A stretch of 64,000 nucleotides of DNA. Source: Opitutia bacterium (GTDB lineage Bacteria > Verrucomicrobiota > Verrucomicrobiia > Opitutales > T3Sed10-336). A program made the position numbers and the translations under genes. Below, one piece after another: positions 45,850 to 55,066 of this stretch; position 1 is the stretch's first letter; each line of letters starts with the position of its first letter. The stretch covers positions 1 through 64,000 of the forward strand of contig PXBO01000021.1 in assembly GCA_003566885.1 (NCBI GenBank). Direction: 5' to 3'. The notes below the pieces were generated by a model. It did no database searches. It saw nothing but the letters and a program-made list of their open reading frames with translations, and was not told the origin of the DNA.

Positions 45850-46470
45850 ATGGCCTACGAACTCCCGAAACTCGATTACGACTACAACGCGCTGGAGCCG
45901 CACATCGATGCGAAGACGATGGAGATCCATCACTCCAAGCACCACAAAACCTATGTGGACAAGGCGAACGCCGCCCTGGAATCCGCCCCCGAATTGGCGG
46001 CCAAAGACGTCGACGAACTGATCGCCGACCTCTCCCAGGCGCCGGAAAAGATCCGGACCGCGTTGCGCAACAACGCCGGCGGTCATTCCAATCACCGTTT
46101 TTTCTGGACCATTCTCTCGCCCAAAGGCGGCGGCGCCCCCAAGGGCAGTCTGGCCGGCGCCATCGACCAGGCTTTCGGAGGATTCGAGGATTTCAAAAAA
46201 CAGTTCGCCGACGCCGCCGTGGCCCGCTTTGGCAGCGGATGGGCGTGGCTCTGCAAAAAGGATGACGGATCCCTCTGCATCTGCTCCACCGCGAATCAGG
46301 ACTCTCCGTTGATGAAGGGCCTGGTGGATTGCCCGGGCAAACCGATCATTGGCCTCGACGTGTGGGAGCACGCCTACTATCTCAACTACCAGAACCGGCG
46401 TCCCGACTACATCGCCGCTTTCTGGAACGTCGTCGATTGGGATCAGGCGGAAAAGAACTTTACCGCCTGA
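45850..46470 (+). CDS. Fe/Mn superoxide dismutase
   Basis: [35 protein letters not shown]...[19 protein letters not shown]. Confidence 0.95.
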   Translation: MAYELPKLDYDYNALEPHIDAKTMEIHHSKHHKTYVDKANAALESAPELAAKDVDELIADLSQAPEKIRTALRNNAGGHSNHRFFWTILSPKGGGAPKGSLAGAIDQAFGGFEDFKKQFADAAVARFGSGWAWLCKKDDGSLCICSTANQDSPLMKGLVDCPGKPIIGLDVWEHAYYLNYQNRRPDYIAAFWNVVDWDQAEKNFTA

Positions 46471-46490
46471 AGCCGATCCGCTTGACTAAC

Positions 46491-46526
46491 AAAAAACCGG
46501 AAGCTCGCGAGCTTCCGGTTTTTTTT
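46491..46526. terminator. Bidirectional intrinsic terminator between convergent sod and tolB
   Basis: AAAAAACCGGAAGCTCGCGAGCTTCCGGTTTTTT perfect palindrome flanked by A/T tracts. Confidence 0.9.
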
Positions 46527-47737
46527 TACCGCATCAAAAAGTCCGCCTGGGAAAGGCGCCCCAGGCTGCCATCGCTCAACGGAGTCGATTTGCCGGTCCG
46601 GGTGTCCAGAATGGCCAGCACCTCCTGATTCGCGCTGCGCAAGGTGTAAATCAGGTGCCTTCCGTCGTTGGTCCAGCGCGGTTCGATCGCGTCCTGCGGC
46701 CCCTGGGTCACAAAACGGCTCTGCCGGGTGGAAAAATCGTACACCGCCACGGCAAACCTCCCGCCGACTGCGGCGGTGAAGGCGATTTGGTTGGGATTTA
46801 CCGGATTCCAGTCGGGTTCGGCACAGTAGCGACTGATGTCGGTGGGAATGCGCCGCATGTTTTCCCCTTCCGCCGTCATCCGGTAAAGCTGAGGCCGGCC
46901 GTCGCGGTCGGAAACAAAAATCAGTTCCCGTCCGTTGGGCGACCAGGTCGGCGAAGACTGCACGCTTCCCCCGGTTCGGGTCAATCGGCGCGCGTTGCGT
47001 GCGGAGGCGTCCGCCACGTAGACCTCGGGGGTGCCTTCACCTGAAAGCACCATGGAAATGCGACTGCCGTCGGGACTGAACCGCGCCCCGGTGTTGGTGC
47101 CGCGAAAGGTGACCAGCGGGGTTCGCCGCATGCCATCGGTATCGATCACAAAAATATCCGGGAATCCCGAACGGTAATAACCGGTGTAAATGATCCGGCG
47201 TCCGTCCGGCGACCAACGCGGGCTGACGGATTTCGAGCGGTCGGTGGTGAGCTGGCGCCGCTCTCCCAAAAAAAGATCCGACATGTAAACCTCCCGGTGA
47301 CCGCTCTGCTGGCCGACGAAGGTCAATCTTCCGGAAAAATACCCCGGGAGGCCGGTGGTGCGTCTGACCGCCACATCTCCGGCCCGCAAGGTCGCCTGTC
47401 TCAGGGTGTCGCCGCGCACGGATTCCTCGTGCAGGGTCTGCAACGGAGACCCGGACTGGATGCGCAGGCGAACCCGGTCATCACCCTGCGCGACCACCTC
47501 GAAAACAAAGTCCGCCCGGCTCCGATCTTCGGCCAGGGCGAATTGGCCGTGGGTGCGAAAAGCGCGCCGCAGCAAATTGCGCAGGTTTTCATCATTGGAA
47601 ACCACGTCCACATTGAACACTCGCTCGCCGCGGGCCACGATGTCTTCGATGTCCACCTGGCGCCCCTGTCCGTGGAGATCAACGGCCGCGATCGCGAAAG
47701 CGACAGCGGAAAGAAGGAAAACAAGAGATTTACACAT
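46526..47737 (-). CDS. tolB: TolB-like beta-propeller protein
   Basis: SRWSPDG/ARFSPDGSRI/PTWSPNGRELIFVSDRDGRPQLYRM repeats; TolB N-terminal domain; start near MCKSLVFLL. Confidence 0.85.
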   Translation of the reverse strand: MCKSLVFLLSAVAFAIAAVDLHGQGRQVDIEDIVARGERVFNVDVVSNDENLRNLLRRAFRTHGQFALAEDRSRADFVFEVVAQGDDRVRLRIQSGSPLQTLHEESVRGDTLRQATLRAGDVAVRRTTGLPGYFSGRLTFVGQQSGHREVYMSDLFLGERRQLTTDRSKSVSPRWSPDGRRIIYTGYYRSGFPDIFVIDTDGMRRTPLVTFRGTNTGARFSPDGSRISMVLSGEGTPEVYVADASARNARRLTRTGGSVQSSPTWSPNGRELIFVSDRDGRPQLYRMTAEGENMRRIPTDISRYCAEPDWNPVNPNQIAFTAAVGGRFAVAVYDFSTRQSRFVTQGPQDAIEPRWTNDGRHLIYTLRSANQEVLAILDTRTGKSTPLSDGSLGRLSQADFLMR

Positions 47738-47941
47738 GATTCGGCACATTGCTTTCGATAAATCCATTTCTCTTAAAACGACCTGTCGGGACAAGGCAAC
47801 CACCGATCTGGAAATCGGCGGGAGGCGCCGGGTATTTCCAATTTGAAATTTGAGATTCGAGTTTTGGAATCAGGGGTGTTGACCTCGAGGGCACAGGTAC
47901 CGAAGATTGCCATTTTCCAACCGAAACCGGGCCAAATCCGT

Positions 47942-49001
47942 GTCATTGCAAGCCATACAAAACGCACTCAAGACCATTCATTACCCGGGGTTCAGCCGCG
48001 ACATCGTTTCCTTCGGGTTGATTCGCGGGCTCGAGCTGAACGACGGAATTGCCGCCGTGCAGCTCGCCGTGACCACGGCGGACCCCAAAGTTCCGGCGCA
48101 GATAAAACGGGAGGTGGAGGAAAAACTCGGCGCCATTGAAGGCGTCACCGGGGTGAACGTGGAAGTCGCGGTCAGTCAACCCAAACAGCAGCCGGCGCCC
48201 GGCGGTTCGCCCATGAGCGGGCAAACCCCCATCAAAGGGGTCAAACGGGCCATCGCCGTCGCCAGCGGCAAAGGAGGGGTGGGCAAATCGACCTTCGCCG
48301 TAAATCTGGCCTGCGCGCTGGAGCAACGGCTCCGGGAGCGGGGCGGCGCCCACGGGGTGGGCATCATGGACTGTGACATCTACGGCCCCAGCGTGCCCCT
48401 GATGATCGGCGTCCGCGGCCGCCCCCAGGTGGTCGACAACACCATTCTTCCCCTGGAAAACTTCGGCATCAAGGTGATGTCGATGGGGCTTCTGGTCGAC
48501 GACGACAGCCCGGTGGTCTGGCGCGGGCCCATGATTATGAAAACAATTCAGCAGTTCGCCCAGAACGTCGACTGGGGCGATCTGGAATTGCTGGTGGTCG
48601 ATCTGCCTCCCGGCACCGGCGACGCCCATTTGTCCCTGGTGCAAACCATTCCTCTCGACGGTGCGGTCATCGTAACCACTCCCCAACCGGCGGCCGTCAA
48701 CGTGGCGCGCAAGGGCGCACGAATGTTCGACAAGGTAAACGTCCCCTTGCTCGGGGTGGCCGAAAACATGAGCTACCTCGAGGATCCGGCTACCGGGATC
48801 CGCACCGCGATCTTTGGAGAGGGCGGCGGGCGGCGCGCGGCGGAAGATTTGGAAACCGCTTTCCTGGGTCAGGTTCCCCTGCACCCCGGCATCCGGGAAG
48901 CCGGCGACAACGGCATTCCGATCGTCATCGCGGATCCGGACGGAGACGCGGCCGGCGCGTTTTTCGCCATCGCCGATAAGATCCTCCAGACACTGGGTTG
49001 A
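47942..49001 (+). CDS. Mrp/NBP35-family P-loop ATPase (iron-sulfur cluster carrier)
   Basis: VASGKGGVGKSTFAVNLA; DCDIYGPSVPLMIG; VDLPPGTGDAHLSL; N-terminal MIP18/DUF59-like domain; start not certain (47907-47942). Confidence 0.9.
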
Positions 49002-49202
49002 CATTTCCTGCGGCCGCGCTTAACCTTCTTTAGAAATGTTACAAATTCGGTCGCCGTATATCAGGAATGAATCGTTACGTTTTGTCCTTATTATCGCACT
49101 TGTTTTTGATAAAACCCATGACGGGGAACGTTTTCGCCTCTTACAATGAAGGGTGACCGCAATCATAATCGCACGGCTTCCGCTTCCACAGCGGAGCCCT
49201 TT

Positions 49203-49376
49203 ATGGCGCACTCCAACCTTTACCGGGAGTTCCTCGCGGAACGGGAGGAAATCCTTAAGCACAAGTGGATCGAATCCGAAAAAGCGGGGCGCGACATCGG
49301 TTTCGAACGCGCACTGCTCGACTGGATTCGCAAGTACCGCAACAACTGGCGGCAACACCGCCGTAGCGGCGACTAA
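49203..49376 (+). CDS. Small conserved-looking hypothetical protein (MAHSNLYREFLAEREEILKHKWIESEKAGRDIGFERALLDWIRKYRNNWRQHRRSGD)
   Basis: Short charged ORF with coherent helical pattern; ORF opens at 49146. Confidence 0.6.
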   Translation: MAHSNLYREFLAEREEILKHKWIESEKAGRDIGFERALLDWIRKYRNNWRQHRRSGD

Positions 49377-49611
49377 GCCGCAAATGGCGCTCGGATCAGG
49401 ACTTTATCCTTGCAGCGCCGGCAAAGACGACTTCACGGTCGCACCCGAAACCCGTTATCCTTTTTCTCTCACGGAGGCGCGGAGCACACAAAGAAGGCCT
49501 CGGTGCCTGAATGAGAATAGCGCGGTTGAGCGCTCTTTCGATCCCGATAGCGATTTGCTCCGCCATCTACGCTTCACTCTGTCGATCCCGATGGAGGGCT
49601 TAACCGATCAG

Positions 49612-49647
49612 CCTGTAGGACTTAGGCGGTAGCATAAGTCCTACAGG
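49612..49647. repeat. REP-like hairpin, 13-bp perfect stem, overlapping the 3' end of the Aas-like gene
   Basis: CCTGTAGGACTTA-ggcggtagca-TAAGTCCTACAGG. Confidence 0.8.
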
Positions 49648-52600
49648 ATGCCAGCGCCATGTTTCGGCAGGCTTTGAGGTCCAGCTTCCCGGAACCCAGC
49701 AAGGGAATGCGTTCCACCCGTCGAATGATCCGGGGAATCCACAGATTGGGAAACCCGTGTTCCGCCAGTTTGCGGCGCAGGGTGTCAACGCTCACTTCCA
49801 CCGCGCTGAGCAGGACGAGCGCCTCCCCTTTCAACGGATCCGAAACCCCGGTCACCGCCACCGCCGGCTCTTCAAGATCTTCGAGTTCCAGGGCCGCCAC
49901 GATTTTTTCCTCAACCAGCGTATGCGGCACCATCTCGCCGCCGATCTTCGAAAACCGCGAAAGGCGACCCTCGATAAAAAGAAATCCGTCCTTGTCGATA
50001 CGGGCGATATCCCCGGTGACGAACCACTCGCGGTCAAAACAATCGAGGGTACTCTCCTCGTCGCCGAGGTACCCGGAAAACACATTCACCCCTTTCAGCC
50101 GAAGGATCCCCGGTTCGCCAAGAGGGAGTTCATCCCCCGTATCGGGTGAAATGATTCGAGCCGACATGCCGGGAACCAGCCGTCCCACCGCGCCGGGTTT
50201 TTGTCCCATATGGCTTCCCATACTGGCGCGCGGACGGGCGGGATCGGGCACGTTGACCGCCGCCACCGGACTGGTTTCGGTAAGGCCGTAACCCTGCAAA
50301 ACGGATACGCCGAAACGCTCGCGGAACGCGGCGGCCAATTCGTCGGACAGCTTCTCCGCCCCGGAAATCACCAGACGGAGGGAGCGCAACTGATCCGGTT
50401 CGGCCTGGCGCATCAGCATGCGCAGGAACGTGGGCGTGCCGACATGCACGGTCGCCCGTTCCTCACCGATCACCCGCGCGATCCGGCGGGCGTCGAGGGG
50501 CGAGGGCACGGTTGCGACCCGAACGCCTTTGAGCATCGCGCACCATAGGGTCACCGTGAACCCGAAACTGTGAAAAAGGGGCAGGGATCCCAGCACGGTA
50601 TCCTTATCCCGCAACACCCCCATTTCGTCGATCTGCTCGACATTGCCCAGAATATTGCGGTGGGTCAGGGCCACGCCCTTGGGATCTCCCGAACTGCCGC
50701 TGGTGAAGAGCAGGCCGGCCTCGTCATGATCGCCGTGACGGGGAAGGTTCAATCTCCGCGCCAGAACCGGCGCCGGCAGGATCCAGGTCGCCGCCAGCCA
50801 TCCAAGAATGGAAGCGCGCCCGCAGGATCGGATTTCTTCAGCGATATCCAGGGTCCGGGCCGGCCAGGGGAAATCGCCCACTTTTGCTTTCATGGCCCCG
50901 GCGGTAAGCACGGTTCCGATCTCGCCGCGGTTCAGACTGGATTCGATGGCCGCCCGTCCCGCGGTAAAATTCAGATTCACCGGTATTTTCCCCGCCAGAA
51001 CCACCGCCAGGTTGGCGATGGCGCCACCCGCTCCCGGCGGCAGGACGATGCCGACGCGGCGTTCCGGCGTCATTTCGCGAATCCTCCGGCTGAGCGCGGC
51101 CGAAACCGCCAGGAGTTTTCCCCGCGAAACCGAGCGCCGTTCACCGGTCCAATCGGCAAAAGCCTCCCGCCAGGGTTTGCGTCCCAGTGCCCGCACGCAC
51201 GCCCGGCCCAGGTGGCGACAGAGTTCGGGGCGCTCGCCGAAGGCCGCCTCTCCGAGGTCCAGCAACGCCCGCCGGGCCCGATCGGGCGAGGCCGCTTCCC
51301 AGGGAATAGGCTCTCCGAAATGGACGTGTACCGGGTAGGGGAAACGGCGCGGCCACTTCCAGAAGAGCCGGCCTCCGCGATAGGAAAAAATCGATCCCCA
51401 GAGAGAATCGAGGTAAACCGGAATCACCGGAGTTCGCGACTTCCGGGCCATGACCGCAAATCCGCCCTTCAACTCCTGCAAGGTCCCGGTCCGCGAGATC
51501 GCGCCTTCCGGGAAGATGCAAACCAACTCGCCCGCCGCCGCGCGCTCAGTCGCGGCCCTGATGGCGTCTTTCGCGCGACGGTCGGAAACCGGAATGACCG
51601 CGAACAAACGAAAAGCCCAACGCAACCAGCGAAACCGCTGCAGTCCTTCGAAGCCCAGAAAATGTAGCCGGCGCGGACAGGCAAACTGCAACATGACGGC
51701 GTCGATCTGCGACACGTGATTGGCGATGACAATCGCTCCTCCCTCGCGCGGCAGGTTTTCCAGACCCCGCACCCGGAGCCGGTAAATTGGGAACGCAATG
51801 CAGCGCGCCACCGCCCGGACGAAGCTGTCGGGCAATAGCCGCACAATGTAGAGTCCGACCAGGAGAGTCGCCACCAGCATCACGAACAACTGGCCGGACG
51901 CGTTCAATCCCAGGAAACGTGCCATCAAAACATACGCTCCCGCCGCCGCCAGGCCGCCGAGGCTTTCCATGATATTGACCGCGGCGAGAATCCGGCCGCG
52001 GCGATGATCGCCCGCCTGGTCCTGGATGTAGGCGTAAAGCGGAACCAGGAACAGCCCCCCGGCAAACCCCAGGCCAAGCAAACCGGCGCTGAAAAACAAC
52101 GTCCCTGGCGTTCCCATCGCCAGGACTCCCAGCGCAGCCGCTATTCCGAGGCAGCCGACCGGGACAAGACCCAACTCCACCCGGCCCCGCGACAGTACGC
52201 CGGCCGACAGGTGTCCCGCCACCGTTCCGGCCCCCAGCAACCCGAGCATCACCGCGGTGAACGCCCCGGTACCGGCGTCGCCGCCATAAGCTTCACGCCC
52301 GATCTGCGCAACGGTCAGGTAAAGAGCTCCGCCCAGACTGAAAAACCAAGTGCCCCCCAGGCCCGCCCGAAAAAGCGGCCGGTCCCGCCAAAGCTCGGCC
52401 AGATCGGCGAAATGCCGGCACCAGATACGGTGACGATAACCTTCCCTGCTCTGGGAAGGTGTCAAAGCCACCCCCTGGAAAAACAACCAGGCGAGGAGCG
52501 AGGCCGCAAACAGTACGCAGGCCACCAGAAAGGCCCCGACCCAGGGGCCGGCGGTGGCGCGCGTGAAATAGTCGAACATCAGGGCTCCGCCCAGACTCCC

Positions 52601-53068
52601 GACCAGTATCGCGGCGATGGTCAGCATCTCCATCCAACCGACCGCCAGCGAAAGCCGGGACGAGCCGACCAATTCCTTAAGGATGCCCCTCTTGGCCGGA
52701 GAAAAAAGCGCCGACTGCACCGCCAAAAACCCGAAACAGACCAGCGCGCCCACCATGCTTTCGACGTACAGCACGGCCGCCAAGGCGGCCATCACCACGA
52801 CCTGCAAGGCCAAGCCCGCCTGCAGAACGGTTCGTTTCGAGTACCGGTCCGCCAGCCAGCCGGCAAACGGTGAGAATCCGATGAAAGGCAATACCAGAAG
52901 CGCGGTTAAAGCGCCGATCACCGGCACCACCCACTCGGGGGGAAGCACACCCGGCGCGCCCGCCAGGAGGATGAGCATCAATTTGGCCGCGTTGTCGTTG
53001 AACGCGACCTGAGTCTGGACGGCCAGCAGCCGGCTGAGAGATCGGGTATCCGTAATTTCCGTAGTCAT
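49622..53068 (-). CDS. Fused lysophospholipid transporter (MFS/LplT) - PlsC acyltransferase - acyl-ACP synthetase (Aas-like)
   Basis: N-terminal MFS TMs; ANHVSQIDAVMLQFACP and FPEGAISRTG (PlsC); LLFTSGSSGDPKGVALTHRNI and LQGYGLTETSPV (AMP-binding). Confidence 0.9.
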   Translation of the reverse strand: MTTEITDTRSLSRLLAVQTQVAFNDNAAKLMLILLAGAPGVLPPEWVVPVIGALTALLVLPFIGFSPFAGWLADRYSKRTVLQAGLALQVVVMAALAAVLYVESMVGALVCFGFLAVQSALFSPAKRGILKELVGSSRLSLAVGWMEMLTIAAILVGSLGGALMFDYFTRATAGPWVGAFLVACVLFAASLLAWLFFQGVALTPSQSREGYRHRIWCRHFADLAELWRDRPLFRAGLGGTWFFSLGGALYLTVAQIGREAYGGDAGTGAFTAVMLGLLGAGTVAGHLSAGVLSRGRVELGLVPVGCLGIAAALGVLAMGTPGTLFFSAGLLGLGFAGGLFLVPLYAYIQDQAGDHRRGRILAAVNIMESLGGLAAAGAYVLMARFLGLNASGQLFVMLVATLLVGLYIVRLLPDSFVRAVARCIAFPIYRLRVRGLENLPREGGAIVIANHVSQIDAVMLQFACPRRLHFLGFEGLQRFRWLRWAFRLFAVIPVSDRRAKDAIRAATERAAAGELVCIFPEGAISRTGTLQELKGGFAVMARKSRTPVIPVYLDSLWGSIFSYRGGRLFWKWPRRFPYPVHVHFGEPIPWEAASPDRARRALLDLGEAAFGERPELCRHLGRACVRALGRKPWREAFADWTGERRSVSRGKLLAVSAALSRRIREMTPERRVGIVLPPGAGGAIANLAVVLAGKIPVNLNFTAGRAAIESSLNRGEIGTVLTAGAMKAKVGDFPWPARTLDIAEEIRSCGRASILGWLAATWILPAPVLARRLNLPRHGDHDEAGLLFTSGSSGDPKGVALTHRNILGNVEQIDEMGVLRDKDTVLGSLPLFHSFGFTVTLWCAMLKGVRVATVPSPLDARRIARVIGEERATVHVGTPTFLRMLMRQAEPDQLRSLRLVISGAEKLSDELAAAFRERFGVSVLQGYGLTETSPVAAVNVPDPARPRASMGSHMGQKPGAVGRLVPGMSARIISPDTGDELPLGEPGILRLKGVNVFSGYLGDEESTLDCFDREWFVTGDIARIDKDGFLFIEGRLSRFSKIGGEMVPHTLVEEKIVAALELEDLEEPAVAVTGVSDPLKGEALVLLSAVEVSVDTLRRKLAEHGFPNLWIPRIIRRVERIPLLGSGKLDLKACRNMALASCRTYATA

Positions 53069-53320
53069 GACAGGTTAATTTTGTGGTTCTAACGAAATTC
53101 CCCGGGAAAAGGATCCCCCGGCGGAACGCATTCCTATAGCCGGTGCCGGGCCAATTCGTCCAAGATACATAAGTCGCTTTAATTCAATATACTAAGGATC
53201 AAAACCAAACCACCACGAGGCAATCATCCTACAATTTATGAACCCCTACTTACGAAATTTGTACCGCGAACTGCTCCCAGCCTTGTCATTCCGTCCTGCT
53301 GCGGTATCATCGGTCCTCAA

Positions 53321-54844
53321 ATGCAACTCTTAACCGCCGAGGAGCGGCGCTTCGCCCGGGTCATCGAGCGCCTGAATTACGAGAATCCATTTCTCAAGGA
53401 AAGGATTGCCGCAGAACGTGAAGCGCTGGGTGATGCCTTTGTCGAAACGGGAGCGGAGTGGAATCGCCAGGCGCTCCTGGCAACGCAACATCCCAACTTG
53501 ATACGTCTGCTGGAACTTGTGGAATCAGTGCTGGCCCGCCTCACAAGAGACTGGCCGCAACGGAAAAAACCTGGGGCCGAGGACGCCCGGCTTTTTGAGG
53601 CGCTGGCCCTCTACAAGCTGTTTCACAACTACTGCGAACGCTTCGACGAAAGCATTCGGGCCGTGCTGGACGGCCCTCGTCCGGCCAACCGCGTCGCGTT
53701 TTTCCCCCAGTTCCGGCGCGATTACGAAGCGCTCTTCGACCGGCCCGGCCTGCCGCAAGAGGAGCGAATTCCCCCGGACCACCTGTTCGCGGCGTTTTTT
53801 CAGATACGGCGGGCCTTTCACAACATTCACCGGTCGGTAATCGGCAGCAGCCTCCCCATCACCCGGTTGCGGGGCGCCATCTGGCAGTCGATTTTCACCC
53901 ACGACATGCGACGTTACCGCAATGCCCTTTATCCGGTCATGGGCGACTTCGCCACCTTGATCACCGGCCCCTCCGGAACAGGCAAGGAGCTGGTGGCTCG
54001 GGCCATCGGACTTTCCCGCTACCTGGCGTTCGACCCATCGCGCGGCGCATTCGAGGAAAATTTCGCGGGCTCGTTCCATCCGCTCAATCTCTCCGCGCTC
54101 TCCCCCACTCTGATTGAATCGGAACTCTTCGGTCACCGCCGGGGGGCCTTCACCGGCGCGGTGGAAAATCGTACCGGCTGGCTGGAAATCTGTCCTCAGA
54201 GCGGAACGGTTTTTCTCGACGAAATCGGCGACGTCGATCCGTCCATTCAGGTGAAACTCCTGCGGGTTCTTCAGGACCGGACATTCCAGCGCATGGGCGA
54301 CACCGAGCCGCGCCGGTTCAGCGGAAAACTCATCGCCGCGACCAATCGCGATCTGGCCAATGAAATGAACGCCGGAAGGTTCCGGGAGGATTTTTATTAC
54401 CGCCTCTGCTCGGACCTGGTCCGCACGCCGTCGTTGCACGAACAACTGGCCGATTCGCCGGAGGAACTCTCCGCCCTGACCCGATTCGTAGCCCGGCGCC
54501 TGATCGGCGACCGGCCGGATGCCGTCGCCTTCGCGGACGAAGCCCGGCAATGGATTGAAGGAAACCTCGGCCCCGGATATCCCTGGCCGGGAAATTTCCG
54601 GGAATTGGAACAATGTCTCCGCAACCTGCTGATTCGCAAACACTACTCACCTCCGGACCGGGGGACTGCCCAAAGCTCCCACTGGATCGAACAAGCCCGA
54701 CGCCATACCCTCACCGCCGACCAGCTTCTGCACGGTTATTGCACCGACGTCTACGCCGCCGCCGGAACGCTGGAGGAAACCGCCCGCCGGCTCGGACTCG
54801 ACCGGCGGACGGTGAAAAGTCGGCTGGCCCCGGTTGGCAAGTAA
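53321..54844 (+). CDS. Sigma-54-interacting AAA+ transcriptional activator with unrecognised N-terminal domain
   Basis: ITGPSGTGKELVARAI; LIESELFGHRRGAFTGAVENRTGWLE (GAFTGA); C-terminal HTH TLEETARRLGLDRRTVKSRL. Confidence 0.88.
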   Translation: MQLLTAEERRFARVIERLNYENPFLKERIAAEREALGDAFVETGAEWNRQALLATQHPNLIRLLELVESVLARLTRDWPQRKKPGAEDARLFEALALYKLFHNYCERFDESIRAVLDGPRPANRVAFFPQFRRDYEALFDRPGLPQEERIPPDHLFAAFFQIRRAFHNIHRSVIGSSLPITRLRGAIWQSIFTHDMRRYRNALYPVMGDFATLITGPSGTGKELVARAIGLSRYLAFDPSRGAFEENFAGSFHPLNLSALSPTLIESELFGHRRGAFTGAVENRTGWLEICPQSGTVFLDEIGDVDPSIQVKLLRVLQDRTFQRMGDTEPRRFSGKLIAATNRDLANEMNAGRFREDFYYRLCSDLVRTPSLHEQLADSPEELSALTRFVARRLIGDRPDAVAFADEARQWIEGNLGPGYPWPGNFRELEQCLRNLLIRKHYSPPDRGTAQSSHWIEQARRHTLTADQLLHGYCTDVYAAAGTLEETARRLGLDRRTVKSRLAPVGK

Positions 54845-55066
54845 CTGAATGCCATTGCGGTTCGGGCCAATTTAAATATTAGAATACCAAACCCAACACT
54901 CGTGAACTTTGCCACTGCTAAAAAACAGGCCAAGGCCTCTCATGCCGGACAGGTCGTCATCCCGGATTAGACGAAAGGGACAACCGAAACCTCCACCTCA
55001 GCCCGGGAAAACTTGCCAGGGGATCAGGGTGAAGGCATCCTGATCGGCGACGTTGCCAACACCTTT

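Noticed and set aside
46526-47737. tolB as evidence of a Tol-Pal operon
   Set aside because: No tolQ, tolR, tolA or pal flank it here; it is treated as a standalone gene.
53525-54643. 372-aa minus ORF
   Set aside because: Antisense of the sigma54 activator.
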